From the NCBI GenBank assembly GCA_963556255.1, contig OY744608.1:70621377-70685376 (forward strand): 64,000 bases of DNA, given 5' to 3'. Source of the stretch: Allolobophora icterica. Its lineage: Eukaryota; Annelida; Clitellata; Crassiclitellata; Lumbricidae. The position numbers and the translations under genes were made by a program. Positions 1 to 57,142 of this stretch are shown here, one piece after another (position 1 is the first letter of the stretch; the number at the start of each line of letters is the position of its first letter). Under the pieces are notes generated by a model. The model was not told where the DNA came from, ran no database searches, and saw only the letters and a list, made by a program, of their open reading frames with translations.

Positions 1-822
1 CCCGTTGAAGCTCAAGGATCAGGTCACCCCACTGGAATACAGGTTCTTCCTTCCATGGACTTGCGAAGACGCGTTCCCGCCCCATTTAAACAGACTGACT
101 TAGCACCCAGGGCTGGGGGTGGGCAACGGCGTAACAGACCAGCAGTTGGGCATAAAATTTAACTAAGATTCTGGGATATTATCGAGAGGCGAGACTATTT
201 ACCTTTCGGTGTCGAACGATGATAGGCCAGAATCAAACTGTAACGGTTTCTGCCATCAGTCGTCTGCTGGATATGTAAATGAGGACTAATGGAGCAAGGA
301 GGGCTTCAGTTGCAACGTCGCGTTCAAAGTCACTGGACGTGCTGTCGAAATTTTCGTCGGTAACTTCTGATCAGAATAAGTTGAATAGACTATCGTTTTG
401 AACTGTGGCATTCTACGATCAGTTATCGAGGGAGTTGTGTGAACTCATTCGAAGAGGAACTAGTGGTATAACTTGTCGAACGAAAGACGAGTTTGAACGG
501 TGCGTAGAGAAAGACCTTGCCAAAGAGGTAAATAACGGTGAACGTTCTCAGTAGAGCATAGATAAAGTTCGTAAATAGCGACGAGGCGACACGAACGTTG
601 AGGAGCGAATCCTAAACTGTTAAATAAGAGGACGTTGTTCGAACATTCATCGCTCGAACATCGGTGAATCGAAATATCTTCAAAAGTAGCCGACACTTGA
701 CGCCGATGCCCACCATTCGATCTATGAAGATGGCCACCTGCTACTGTCCATAAGGGCCGTCAAAGAAAAGAACGATTGAATCTCAACGGAAACCATTCTA
801 CATGGGGAGGTTAGCCTCGGTG

Positions 823-966
823 CAGTATGAGAATTGTAGGAAAAAGACTGGGGGGGGGTTAGACTTTGATTTACATGGAGTTTGGGTGTGCAATGAAGAC
901 TTTACTGTGGGGTCCTAAGAAAGACTGGGGATTAAACCCCCCAACCCCCTGACAATTCTCACCCTG
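823..966. mobile_element. 144-bp hAT-like MITE with 8-bp TSD
   Basis: Direct repeats CCTCGGTG at 815-822 and 967-974. Terminal inverted repeats CAGTATGAGAATTGT and complement CAGGGTGAGAATTGT (13 of 15). G-run at the left, C-run at the right. Too short to code. Confidence 0.8.
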
Positions 967-1269
967 CCTCGGTGTGATATAAAACATACAATAATAGTGC
1001 TGGTCATAAGTAAGAGATTAGGCCATATAAACTATTTTCATCTAGAAATGTTAACATTCTTTATTGTATCACTGCATTTACTGATCTACGTTTATTTATT
1101 TTATTTGATTACATATTCAAATATGTTGATATCTCTCTATTGGTTGACTGTTGGGGTCACTTGACCCACTTGAATGTGAATGAGAATTAGGATTGATTTA
1201 CAAGTAGCCGGACACATGATCAGTGTCAGTCCCTAGAGTTATAATATCCAAATATAGGGTCAATAGGTT

Positions 1270-1800
1270 ACAACCCGTCCTAAGACGGTAAAGTAAATTT
1301 GAAAATGTATTTTCCAATTGCACAGAAGGAATTATTTATCGGCGCTATATCAAATCAAGTCGCTAAGACGGTTTAAAATCAATTTGAAAATGTAATATTC
1401 AGTGCACGAAATAAGCTCTGTTGTGAAGTTGCTGCTGAATAATTTAGTCAATCGCTATATTTTTATATCCCCTATAGTAGCGGAACATAGGCGTCTAAGT
1501 AAATTGACCAGTTTAAATTGACCAGTTTAAGCGTTTTCGCAACGTTAATCCCGTTTTACTTTAAGTAACTTGGCCGTTAATTGGGCCGTTGAATCCGTTG
1601 AGCTCTCTCATTTCAGCGTTTAATCGACGTAGGTTAATCCCGTTTAAATATCGGCGCTATATCAAGTCAAGTCGCGAATGCCGTTTTGGGTCGGCTTTCA
1701 GTTAACTTCGTTATATTTGTGGCACGTTATGTTTCGATTCAGCGTTTTAGCGATACAAGCGAATTGTCTTAAGCGCGTTTTAGGCCGTTAGCTTAAAAGA
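1270..1800. repeat. block of internal duplications
   Basis: TATCGGCGCTATATCAA.TCA is present twice (1337 and 1647), AATTTGAAAATGTA twice (1297 and 1381), TTGACCAGTTTAAA in tandem (1503), and GTTAATCCCGTTT twice. It looks like the remains of a repetitive element; no coding sequence recognised. Confidence 0.5.
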
Positions 1801-3828
1801 ACAGTCGTTTACAATATATTGAAATTTACTTTGGACGAAGTAATCGTCCCGTTTGTGACGTCATTGCGACGTCATTGATTAGTTGGAGGCAGCCAATGAG
1901 AAGCGTAACATGACCTACATCCGATTACTGACATCCTGGCTACATTTCTGCTTGTTTATATTATTAATTATGAATTAGTAAATTTTATTGCCTACCAAGA
2001 TCAGTCCGCTAACCCAGATCACCACACAGTGCTAATCTTCATAAAATATATTCTGCGGCAGTTCATACAAAGCCAGTCATTCATCTATATATATAGGCTA
2101 ATATTCAAGGCGCCTTCTGAAGACACGTTTAGAAAACACTACGCAGGTTCAGATCGGTTGAGACTTGAGAGTAGAATTGATGACCAAATTAGAACTGCCT
2201 CCAGACTGAAACCAAGCTACACTTAATTTTCCACTAATATCTTCACTAGAGTTTTCTCAACACTTCATAACATGTAAGACCAGCCCAGACTCAGAGGCAC
2301 AGCGTGCGCGGACAATGGGCGTCAGTGTTGCAAGAGGAGCCGGAGGGACTGGATAGGAAGAGTGTTTGGCAGAGAATCACGTTCATCCGACGGGTAATAG
2401 AGTTAGCGCCAAGAAGGGGATGTGGGTCAGCGTAGCCTTAGCTAATTGAGCTGAAGGAAAAGTGTATTAATCAAGGCAGGACGCAACAGCCGAAGGCGTA
2501 AATTGTGCTTTATGGAAACTATCACGCGCAAATTCACACATACAACACAGATAAATGGGCGCCCCACCACTGGGAGGTTGGCACTCTCCTGCTGGCAATC
2601 ACGTAGCACACATTTGGCCCACATCAAGTGGGGTGACTTGTTCCAGCGCGTACGCACACACGTAAAGTCGCACACGTAGTCACGTACCCAAAAGTAGCCT
2701 CTCAGAGATCCTTAATCAGTCACGCAAACGTTCTTCAGCAACTGGACAGTGGACATAACTATGGGGCTCGCCGTCTCGTCTCCCTCGTTATAGCCAAGAA
2801 GGCTACGATACAACTGTGCATTATGAAACGTACACGAGGGAGTTATTCTCAATGGAGGGGACTCCGCGTTATAGCGTGAGCACCTATCATCACATGTTGA
2901 TATTCTGATAGACCATGAACTTCCACACAGAAGTTTCGATATTACGCGTACGTCATGTACCAGCAACGGAGGCGATTCTGTCCGTGCAGCGAATATTGAT
3001 AGAACACAAAATTCCACACAGAAGATTCAATATTGTAATTATAATAATCACAGATTTATATAGAGCCTCTACAAGAGAGAGATAGACTCTGGTGAGTTTC
3101 TCTCTCGAAGAGGCCGATTTGTTGTGTACATACCTGCATCGTCAAGAAGTGCTAAAGCTGGAGTACATAGGCTAAGGGGCCTCCCAATGCCACAGCTCAC
3201 CCTAATTAATATCCACATTGACAACCTTTAAAACTGCAACCGTACGGGGCTCATTTCCACTCTATAGAACCACAGACACAGAGAGAGGGAAACACTCTTA
3301 CCTATACTACTCAATCACAAACCGTGAAACTGGATCAGTGGACCAGAACAAAGTGCATCAGAGCGGATCACACAGATAATGGAACCGTAAAAAACCCATT
3401 CTTGGAACGTCACCATTTTACAATCAAAACTGGAGAAATTGATTCCACGGCGGTGGCCTACTTTGACGTCAGTCAGGCAGTGTGAATCTATTACCCTCTG
3501 ACGATTCAACTATTGACGTCTGGGATGTCAATCTCTCTTATCATTCATTCATGCGCTGTAATGTTGGACGCTTTCTGCATAAGTGGCACATTAGAAACCT
3601 TGCGCTTGCATGGCTATCTGCATTTCAATCACATTGAAATTAATGCATATTAACGGCTCCATGCGTACAGAAGCTTAACAGTCAAGTTTTCACCTCAATG
3701 CATCACCGATATAAATAATCTGAAGACCATTAGATATATTTATACACATTAATTATGACTTCTTAAAGAAAACGTGTATCTAAATACACACACACACATA
3801 CATATATATATACATAAAATATATATAC

Positions 3829-3834
3829 TTTATT
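3829..3834 (-). terminator. candidate polyadenylation signal AATAAA
   Basis: AATAAA on the minus strand about 1.4 kb past the pecanex stop, inside an A/T-rich stretch. Weak evidence, because such hexamers are common in A/T-rich DNA. Confidence 0.2.
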
Positions 3835-3989
3835 TTATAAGTCTCAAGTTCTGAATATGGCAACGGTAAAATGTTTGAAATCAGGTTAACGGATGTGACC
3901 AATACGAACTGTTCTTACAAAGAATGTTTAGAACAGTACACTCCCTGGGCCAAACATGTAAAAAAAGTAAATTCAGTCCATATCCGCAA

Positions 3990-4210
3990 GTGGGATGTAG
4001 GTGAGGCGCTCATCTCCTTTTCTAAGCCCTTGAGCCGGCACTGGACGAATCCCAAGGTCCTGGACACGGGGCCAGTGATATCACAGGACTTGCCGTTTAC
4101 TTCCCAGCTTACGCCGGTACCAAATTATACTGCTTGGTGGCAGAGGCACGGTGTGCGCAAACAACTTGCCCAGGGTCGTTGCACGGAGTCGAACCGGGCC
4201 AAACATGTGG
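3990..4210 (-). mobile_element. SINE-like repeat, family D, copy 1
   Basis: On the minus strand: GGTTCGACTCCGTG (box B), CCTGGGCAAGTTGTTTGC, then CAGGACCTTGGGATTCGTCC. The plus-strand half AATCCCAAGGTCCTGGACAC recurs at copy 2. Confidence 0.6.
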
Positions 4211-5277
4211 ACCAGAGATATTCAACCAGATACTTAACCACACATCTACAAAGGCAACATACATACATACATAAAAGAGCGTTCGAATATGTGACCCGTA
4301 AGATGCAAACTTGAGTACGAGTGCGGTTGCGGAAAAGCGCCCAAATTCCCAAGAAATAAATATACTGCAGTGATTAGAGAATGATGCAAAGCTCCATTTA
4401 CTATTCGTTCGTAATCATAAAGAGGTCATTTTGTTCGAGGTTTTGACTCACAGACGAAGATCAACACACATACAACCGTATCAAAGCATCTTTATGAATA
4501 TTATGCCATACATGTATTAACAATTTCAACTATTCACGAAATTCGTCACACACACGCGCGCGCGTGCACACACACACACACACAATTTCTATACACTTAT
4601 CGACAAGAAAATAATAATATACTGTTCATCTTAGACCGAACGAAATGCATACCTTAATCGAGAAAATGAACAACTATTTATATATATACATGATTGTGGT
4701 AATACCTATACACGAATACATATATATATATATATATATTCATATATGTACATGGGTGTAAGGCTTATGCGCCATGTATATACAATACCTTAATGATTTT
4801 GTTTGTATTTGTAAAGTGCATATGCACAGAAGATATTAGAAAACAAGTGATTGTGAAAACATCATTTGACAGACGAGATCAAATGTCTGAGCTGCTGTCA
4901 ACATCATCCATCCAACATCCGATCGGTCAACAACCGATGCAACGGGGTTTCTTCTGGGGGCGGGGAGGAGTACGGAACGATTGTCACCGAGTACAGACGC
5001 AGCATGAAGAAGCCCTGCTTCGTGCAACTGTCCCACAACTGCCCCAAGGGCATTGGGGGTCTTTCAATTCTGCTCACAGAGGCATCAAGGAGTCAAGTGT
5101 TGTGACCCTTTCCTCATCTCTCTCTCTCTCCATCTCTCCGTCTATCTCTCTCTTCTATAATGCCATACACATGAGGCACAGCCAGTCCTTGTAGAAAAGC
5201 ACAATGGTAGCAAAACTCTTCCGTCGAAATCCAATTCCGACCTATGGCAGGCTGTCCTCAGACTGGATCTGCCACTC

Positions 5278-35391
<30,114 letters not shown>

Positions 35392-35395
35392 TCAT

Positions 35396-35434
35396 CCGCC
35401 ATGTTACTTCTCCGCAGACTCAACTCTCGCGAGA
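35396..35434 (-). promoter_or_regulatory. pecanex proximal promoter motifs: TCTCGCGAGA and YY1-like site
   Basis: TCTCGCGAGA lies at 35425-35434 and AACATGGCGG (YY1-like, minus strand) at 35396-35405, 92 to 130 bases upstream of the ATG, in a local CpG-rich patch. In mammals TCTCGCGAGA is a strong core-promoter element bound by BANP, and YY1 sites often sit just downstream of start sites. That this is the transcription start region is inferred. Confidence 0.6.
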
Positions 35435-35845
35435 TCTCGCGCCGCAAAAAACATGAGGCAACCACAGACACTTAAATACGCTGGACTTGTCTCTAAGTAG
35501 GGCCTACACGTGCTACTAGTAATAAAATTATGTCATTATATTATGTAAAAAATTATTTATACTGTGGTAACCGTAAAATCGACGTTAGGCTATTTCTCAG
35601 CACCACAGAAAAAGCAGCTAAGAACAAAACCGCCCAGTGCAGACGGTCCCGATACTTGGGCAGGTCCTAGAGTAGGGCCGCACTGGACCTCTGAAAAAAC
35701 TGGTACGAGTCCAAAGATTATGGCTCTCACCTCTCAGGGAGACGTTGTTTGGTTAATTTCAGTGTCATCAATCGAAAGCGCGAGAGGCCATCCAAGAGAG
35801 CCCGTGGGAGGATGCAGCTACGGCGGATATTTACAACTACATCTA

Positions 35846-36035
35846 TTCAGCGCCACTACAAATGACCGAACCAGTGAAATTACTGTCGAATACTAGGCTA
35901 CACATCTCGCGAAACTGTGGAAGGGACAAACTGCAGAGGAGCTCGAGCCACAGCTCTCGAGAAAGGCGATTCCAGCTGGTTGGGCTCAAAGCTTCTGGAC
36001 TGAGCTGTAGCAGTATGCGTACGAGGGACGTCAGA
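35846..36035 (-). repeat. dispersed repeat family H
   Basis: CCAGTGAAATTACTGTCGAA, GAGCTCGAGCCACAGCTCTC, same as 44027-44225. Upstream of pecanex. Confidence 0.6.
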
Positions 36036-36280
36036 AGTCTATGGGCAGCCGACCGGTCTTTTTCGACCTTGCCATACAGGGTATAGTCGGATAGAACACT
36101 AGTCTTATCGGCGCTTGTCTGACTTTTCCGGAATTAAAATTGTACAACCGGTATTAGGTTAATTTACCCCAAACTGGTTTCTTCAGATTTGATTCGAACA
36201 TACCCTACCCTTGTACCTAGTTGGAGACGACTTGTAACTTAAATTCCTATCTGAGACCCAAATAGTGCACACATATGGGC

Positions 36281-36827
36281 AACGCCGGGTTAACATTTTG
36301 TAGGCCTGGTTCCAAAATTGTATATTAGGCCCCTTTAATATATGTTCAATCACTGGCGGCGATCTTGTTTGGCAGGTGGGGGGACACTTTTGAACCGATC
36401 TCGTCAAAAAAGAGGTGAAAACATTTTTTTGGACCTTTTTTGGTGTTTCTTCAAAATTGAAGGGGGTGTGTCCCCAACTCTTAAAGGTGGGAGTCTTGTC
36501 CCCTCGACCCCCCGGATCGCCGCCCATGTGTTCAGTCAATAAGTGGTGACGAAATTTAAATTATAGCACAGATATTTATGAATTTAAAACTGTTTACGAC
36601 GTACTTTCGTAATAGAAAAAACTGTTAGAAATATCCTGAAAATTTAGCCGTTGCACAATTTCACACTCAATGTTCATAAGTGTTAAATTTGTCAGTCTAT
36701 CTTGTCCCTGAAATAATAGTAACAAATTTTAAGGCAGCATACTAATGCCAATGGTAGGCCCCTTATTAATGAGATGTTTGGTAGGCCTGGGTCCCGGGAC
36801 CCAGTGGAACCATAGTTAATCCAGGCC
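36281..36827 (+). mobile_element. nested DNA transposon, copy A
   Basis: About 547 bp, nearly identical to copy B (38651-39203). Starts CAACGCCGGGTTAAC and ends GTTAATCCAGGCCTG, an imperfect terminal inverted repeat. An inner MITE (about 36353-36532; GGCGGCGATC to GATCGCCGCC) sits inside, flanked by GTTCAATC/GTTCAGTC. The right flank is GTGACACC. No coding capacity. Confidence 0.75.
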
Positions 36828-38310
36828 TGGTGACACCTGGTGTAATTTTTTATCAAGGGGCCGCCAATTAAGTTTTATTTAGCTTAGGACCTCACCAAGT
36901 CTAAACCCGGCACTATAATGGCGACCAGCAGCCACGTGACTTGGCATGTCTAGGCCTATGCAATAGTTTAAGGTTAGGCTGCCCATAGGATTTTGATCGG
37001 GCTTCTCCAGCGACCATCGACTAGATAACGGCGCTATAGAAATCATTAGATTAGATGTTGTCCGCCGCTCATTGCGCTATTTGAGGTCTAAGAAGGACGG
37101 ATCAGATCCCATAATATATTTCCTTCTACATAATTGTAGTAATAATAACCCTTCAAACTTATTGCTATATAAGTGACCATCGATTGGTGTTTTTGCGTAA
37201 TTATAACGGCGCTATAGAAGTCATTAGATTAGTGCACAGTACAGTAAGTAAGTATATCCTTTAGGCCTATTGAACCAACTGCAAACCGTACTTTGGTGTA
37301 CATAAGTTTCATCGAAAGTTTTAATAAGTGTATATGTATATAATATTTATTAATGGACTAGCTGTAACCCGTGAAAAATCACGGTAAATTTATTTTAGAG
37401 ACTTTAATGTTGTTGATAGCAGAAATCGAAAAAATACGGAAGCTAACTGTAACCCGTCCAGTGCTCCTAGCCACGATGTCTTATGTTGGTAAGTTACAGC
37501 TCCATCTATCGAATGATAATGAACCAATTCTGATAGATGTCTGCCATCTATCGAATGATAATGAAGTAGAAGTTACGTTCATCGGTTATTATGTCGGTTG
37601 ATGGAGGCTTTGGGGTTTAATTTGAAAATTGGCATTTGAATATATTTGTAATAAATATTATATTCGATATCAGAAATGAATCCAAATTTCATAGCATCAT
37701 AAATTCGCAATGACAAAGGCATTATCAACTTTTTTTGAATAACTATGCTTTTTAACCCTTACCTAATAGCCTAGCGCTGTGGCCGGTTGCCCATGTCTCT
37801 CGCCAGCCTGGTTGCGGACCCCGGTTCGCTTCCCGCTGGTGAGCGACATGATTTTTTTTCCATTTTATAATTTTCTAACTACATCAGAAGAATGTTAAAT
37901 ATCAAACAAGAAACTCGAATCGTTTATTGGTACAAGTTTCAAACGTATAATGAAAACAATTAACACCACGCTTTAACTAGCCTATGAAAGCTAGGCTTAG
38001 GACGGATTTTCGAACCCCACCTGCGTGCGCAGTTCTCTCCAGTTTTTTACTTTTACAACTCTGAATTTTGGCGGCTTTTAAAATGTTTTATCTGTACTGT
38101 ACATGCATAATATATTTATTTTTATGTAGAACCTTTTTAAACGGCTTGTGTAGCAAATTTCATCTCGCGTGAATAAATATGCATTCATTTGAAAGTATTT
38201 TGAATTTTTCAGGATTGTAGACGAGGGTATAGGCCTACACGCGGGTATTCAGCGTGTACTCACCTCTAGATACTGAATAATCACACACAAACTATTTTTA
38301 GTATACTCAG

Positions 38311-38626
38311 TGGCGGCGATCTTGTTTCACAGGTGGGGGGGGACACTTTTGAAATGATCTGGTCAAAAAAGAGTTTTGAACTGATCTGTGACTCAGTTTG
38401 TCTGGCTCTCGGATGACCTGTATATCATACTTTTGCGGTACATATTCCTCACTCTGCCTGCATACATGAAGCAAGGCGGAGACTGCGATCTCTGCTCTGG
38501 TAGGCTAAGGCACAATAATAAAATATTGAATGGCATTGTTCAAAAAGTGAGGATAGGGTACCCCAGTCCAAAAAGTGGGGTATGGGTACCCTCTTACCCC
38601 CTCCCCCACAAATTACGCCCATGTAT
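38311..38626 (+). mobile_element. diverged relative of the nested GGCGGCGATC MITE
   Basis: Starts AGTGGCGGCGATCTTGTTTC with the G-run and GACACTTTTGAA seen inside copies A and B; about 300 bp later TTACGCCCATGT resembles their right end. The middle is different sequence. Confidence 0.45.
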
Positions 38627-38650
38627 GTTTTCATGTTTTGTGACACCCAA

Positions 38651-39203
38651 GGCCGGATTAACATTTTGTAGGCCTGGTTCCAAAATTGTATATTAGGCCC
38701 CTTTAATATATGTTCAATCACTGGCGGCGATCTTGTTTGGCAGGTGGCGGGGGGGGGACACTTTTGAACCGATCTCGTCAAAAAAGAGGCGAAAAAACAT
38801 TTTTGGACCTTTTTTGGTGTTTCTTCAAAATTGAAGGGGGTGTGTCCCCAACTCTTAAAGGTGGGAGTCTTGTCCCCTCGACACCCCGGATCGCCGCCCA
38901 TGTGTTCAGTCAATAAGTGGTGACGAAATTTAAATTATAGCACAGATATTTATGAATTTAAAACTGTTTACGACGAACTTTCATAATAGAAAAAACTGTT
39001 AGAAATATCCTGAAAATTTAGCCGTTGCACAATTTCACACTCAATGTTCATAAGTGTTAAATTTGTCAGTCTATCTTGTCCCTGAAATAATAGTAACAAA
39101 TTTTAAGGCAGCATACTAATGCCAATGGTAGGCCCCTTATTAATGAGATGTTTGGTAGGCCTGGGTCCCAGGACCCAGTGGAACCATAGTTAATCCAGGC
39201 CTG
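38651..39203 (+). mobile_element. nested DNA transposon, copy B
   Basis: About 553 bp, same orientation and same nested MITE as copy A, with only a handful of differences. Starts CAAGGCCGGATTAAC and ends GTTAATCCAGGCCTG. The left flank is GTGACACC, the same 8 bp found on the right of copy A. Confidence 0.75.
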
Positions 39204-39214
39204 GATCTTCATCT

Positions 39215-39312
39215 GACATCATTGGACAACCCCTCTGACTTGATGCAGCGCTCCTTAATAAGCTGTGTGTCCTGCGCTTATCTTCAGAAAGTTGGAGTTT
39301 ACGACTACCATA
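39215..39312 (+). repeat. dispersed repeat family E
   Basis: GGACAACCCCTCTGACTTGA, AGCGCTCCTTAATAAGCTG, CCTGCGCTTATC. Starts 12 bases after transposon copy B. Confidence 0.6.
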
Positions 39313-39384
39313 TTACAGTCCCACATGCTAGGACACATGAAGCCCATATAGGTTTCATATGTCCAGTATGTGACGTTCTGTTGG

Positions 39385-39420
<36 letters not shown>

Positions 39421-39486
39421 GGCAGGCAGGCAGACAGACAGACAGACAGACAGGCAGGCAGACAGGCAGACAGACAGACAGACAGT
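39385..39486. repeat. (GACA/GGCA)n microsatellite
   Basis: Uninterrupted tetranucleotide tract with CAGG variants. It creates false ORFs on both strands. Confidence 0.95.
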
Positions 39487-41871
39487 AATGGTTTCTTGTG
39501 TTACTGCACCAGTTGATACTGTTCCCCATGCACTCTTTGAAATCAACGAAAGGAAGTAAGCATTCGTTTTCATTCGTATTATTCTTGTCGAAGGTAAAAA
39601 AGATCAGCGTAAATTTCGTTGAAAGCTTCTAATCTGAAACGTACGACATACGCAGAGGACACAGACACAGAGAGAGAATTAGAGAGAGCAGAGGGCAGTT
39701 CAACCTCCATCGATCACAGTTTAACCCATCAATAGAACACCAATTAAAACCACTGATCGCAAACAAAAGCATTCAATCTATAGCCTACAGAGCCCAAGCA
39801 GTTTTTCAATAACAAATCCTGTTATTATTACTATTATTATTATTATTGTTATTATTATTATTAAAATGCATCGTCTGCGGTCAACTAAAGAAACAAACCA
39901 TAGAAACAGATCCAATCACAAGCAGAGCTCCTCATCTTCTTTGGACGTCAACATGCACTCGACTAGATCTATACACCCTAAGGCACTACGTCAATGTGCA
40001 TACAGACTGCATATATTGCTTTGCACTTTATCAATGAAACAGCATACGTACAAACACATGCACATCATACACGCTCCATATCAAGATATATATATATATA
40101 TAAATAAATATAAATATTTATATATTGTAACTATATATATATTTTATATAATCCATACTTCCGACATGCAGGACTCTATTAGCAGTGGTTCAAACACAGA
40201 CTACAAGTCTTCTGAACCACTTAAAACCCTTTTACGTTATGTTATTTAGAAGCTAAAAGTGTATTGCACAAGCTTACTTATGTCATATAACATGATATGC
40301 ACACAACATATTCATATACACATAACGTAAGGTTATACATACATATATATATATATATAAAAGTATGTATATATATATGTTATTGGAGATTACCATATGC
40401 ATATCTAGTCATATACATCTGTATTTGATGCAAACGTAAACTTTCAAACCGAGTGTATTGTTTAAACAGAGACCAAACTGTTGAAACTAGTCATAGCTAA
40501 TTGACAGTGAAAACTCTCTAATTAAAACATAGACGTCACCTCGGCCGCCGACGCGCAGATTCACAGTTCTTTAACCCCTGGGATACCACGAACCACCTGT
40601 TAGCTTCGTCCACCTCAGCTGTTTGCATGGAAGGCCGGATAACAAATGCTCGCTAAGATCTTAGTTCAACGTCATCATTCAGGCTGTGATAGAACTTGTT
40701 GCAATATTCGTAAGGACCTAGGATCAGCAGTTGTATCTAAGGAACTTTCTAGTCCTTGAACAAAATACACTAACTAGACTACTGTACAGTAAGAAAACGT
40801 TGGCTATGGAGCAAAAGAAAGTGTCAGAAATGGCAAACAAATTAAACTGACACAGTAATTATGGCTAATGTTCAACACTGGTGTCACGACAAGTTACAAC
40901 ACACCAACAGTTTGGCGTCATGTCACGGGCAGATATGCTAAAGGTAAAAATGGATTCCATTAGGTCAAAATGAATTAAATAAGCATCAGTCAGTAGCTTA
41001 GAGAATCCATCTTGAGGCTAGCAGAATCCAAAATGAGGCAATCATAAACCAGATGTTAATTGTACAAAACCACGATCGCAGGCACAACTCAGAATGTCAA
41101 TGTGGTCAAATCCTATTGTTTTACCACAACCTCGCTAACAGCATTTGCCATTCAACAAGCATTTTCCTTAGGTCATCATTGCAGCCAAAAACATCGCTAT
41201 CAGTTTTACAGTAATCTGTAAAAGCCAATAAACTTGACCTTCTAGAGACAGAACCGGAAAATAAGACTCATGCAACACATCTGTTGAAAAGAATATTGAG
41301 AATATAGTCTTCTTCTCGGGCATTATACTTTGAATATAGATTTTGCAGCATCGGCTACCACTGAATTTCTCACTCCTCAGTGAACAGCATACTGTTGTGA
41401 AGCGAGTGTCAGAAGCGCTCATAGTAGCTGCTAACAGCTTTGAGCTTTCCCTGATCCAGCAACAGTAACATTTTACTACAACATCTGTCTATTTTGTAAA
41501 ACGTGAGCAGTTTTCTTGCATTAATAAACCTTAGGCTACTAAGGCTACTAACTTACTTACTCAAGAGTTGCTCTAAACTTGTTACGCTACGAATTGAACA
41601 TAGCAGACACATCCCATCCAGAGGTAAAACAAAATCACAGAACAAGACAATAGCACAGTCAAGAAACTACGCCAGATTGCGCACATACTATGGCCACAGG
41701 AATCCCTGTTTGAGTGGTGGTGGCTACCGTGTATCGAAGGGGTTAAAGCAATGAACGTCAGCCGTGAGAGAGAGAAAGGAAAAATCAAAAACTGCAGCAC
41801 AATAGGTAACAGGCATCTGAATCGCCGTCGATCAGCTCCTTGATCTCAAACGATCCGTCTCGTCGATCGAC

Positions 41872-57142
<15,271 letters not shown>

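Larger units (their letters stand above)
1..5277. other. 3' flank of pecanex, no gene recognised
   Basis: Probably includes the pecanex 3' UTR near its right end. Holds the 144-bp MITE, the duplicated block at 1270-1800, a spaced pair of CCACACAGAAGNTTC repeats (2921, 3012), dinucleotide tracts (3790-3840, 4550-4580, 4720-4740) and the SINE-like repeat at 3990-4210. Reading frames here are short and show no family similarity to me. Confidence 0.6.
35435..41871. other. intergenic region between pecanex and alpha-actinin
   Basis: Contains repeat H (35846-36035), transposon copies A and B, two ACGGCGCTATAGAA-type tails (37028 and 37206), a 20-bp direct duplication CATCTATCGAATGATAATGA (37503 and 37548), the GACA tract and A/T-rich DNA (40080-40380). 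The alpha-actinin 3' UTR should begin just below 41872. No convincing coding exon seen. Confidence 0.6.

Noticed and set aside
460..696. 78-residue ORF
   Set aside because: No similarity, and Cys/Leu/Ser-rich composition typical of chance frames.
3871..4314. 147-residue ORF
   Set aside because: It runs through a SINE-like repeat whose parts recur at 17505-17685; no protein family recognised.
37775..37850. tRNA-like sequence with GGTTCGCTTCC
   Set aside because: A possible box B, but I could not pair the acceptor or anticodon arms; perhaps a SINE head. Not annotated.
39222..39573. ORFs rich in Asp-Arg-Gln or Cys-Leu-Ser
   Set aside because: They are translations of a GACA tetranucleotide tract.
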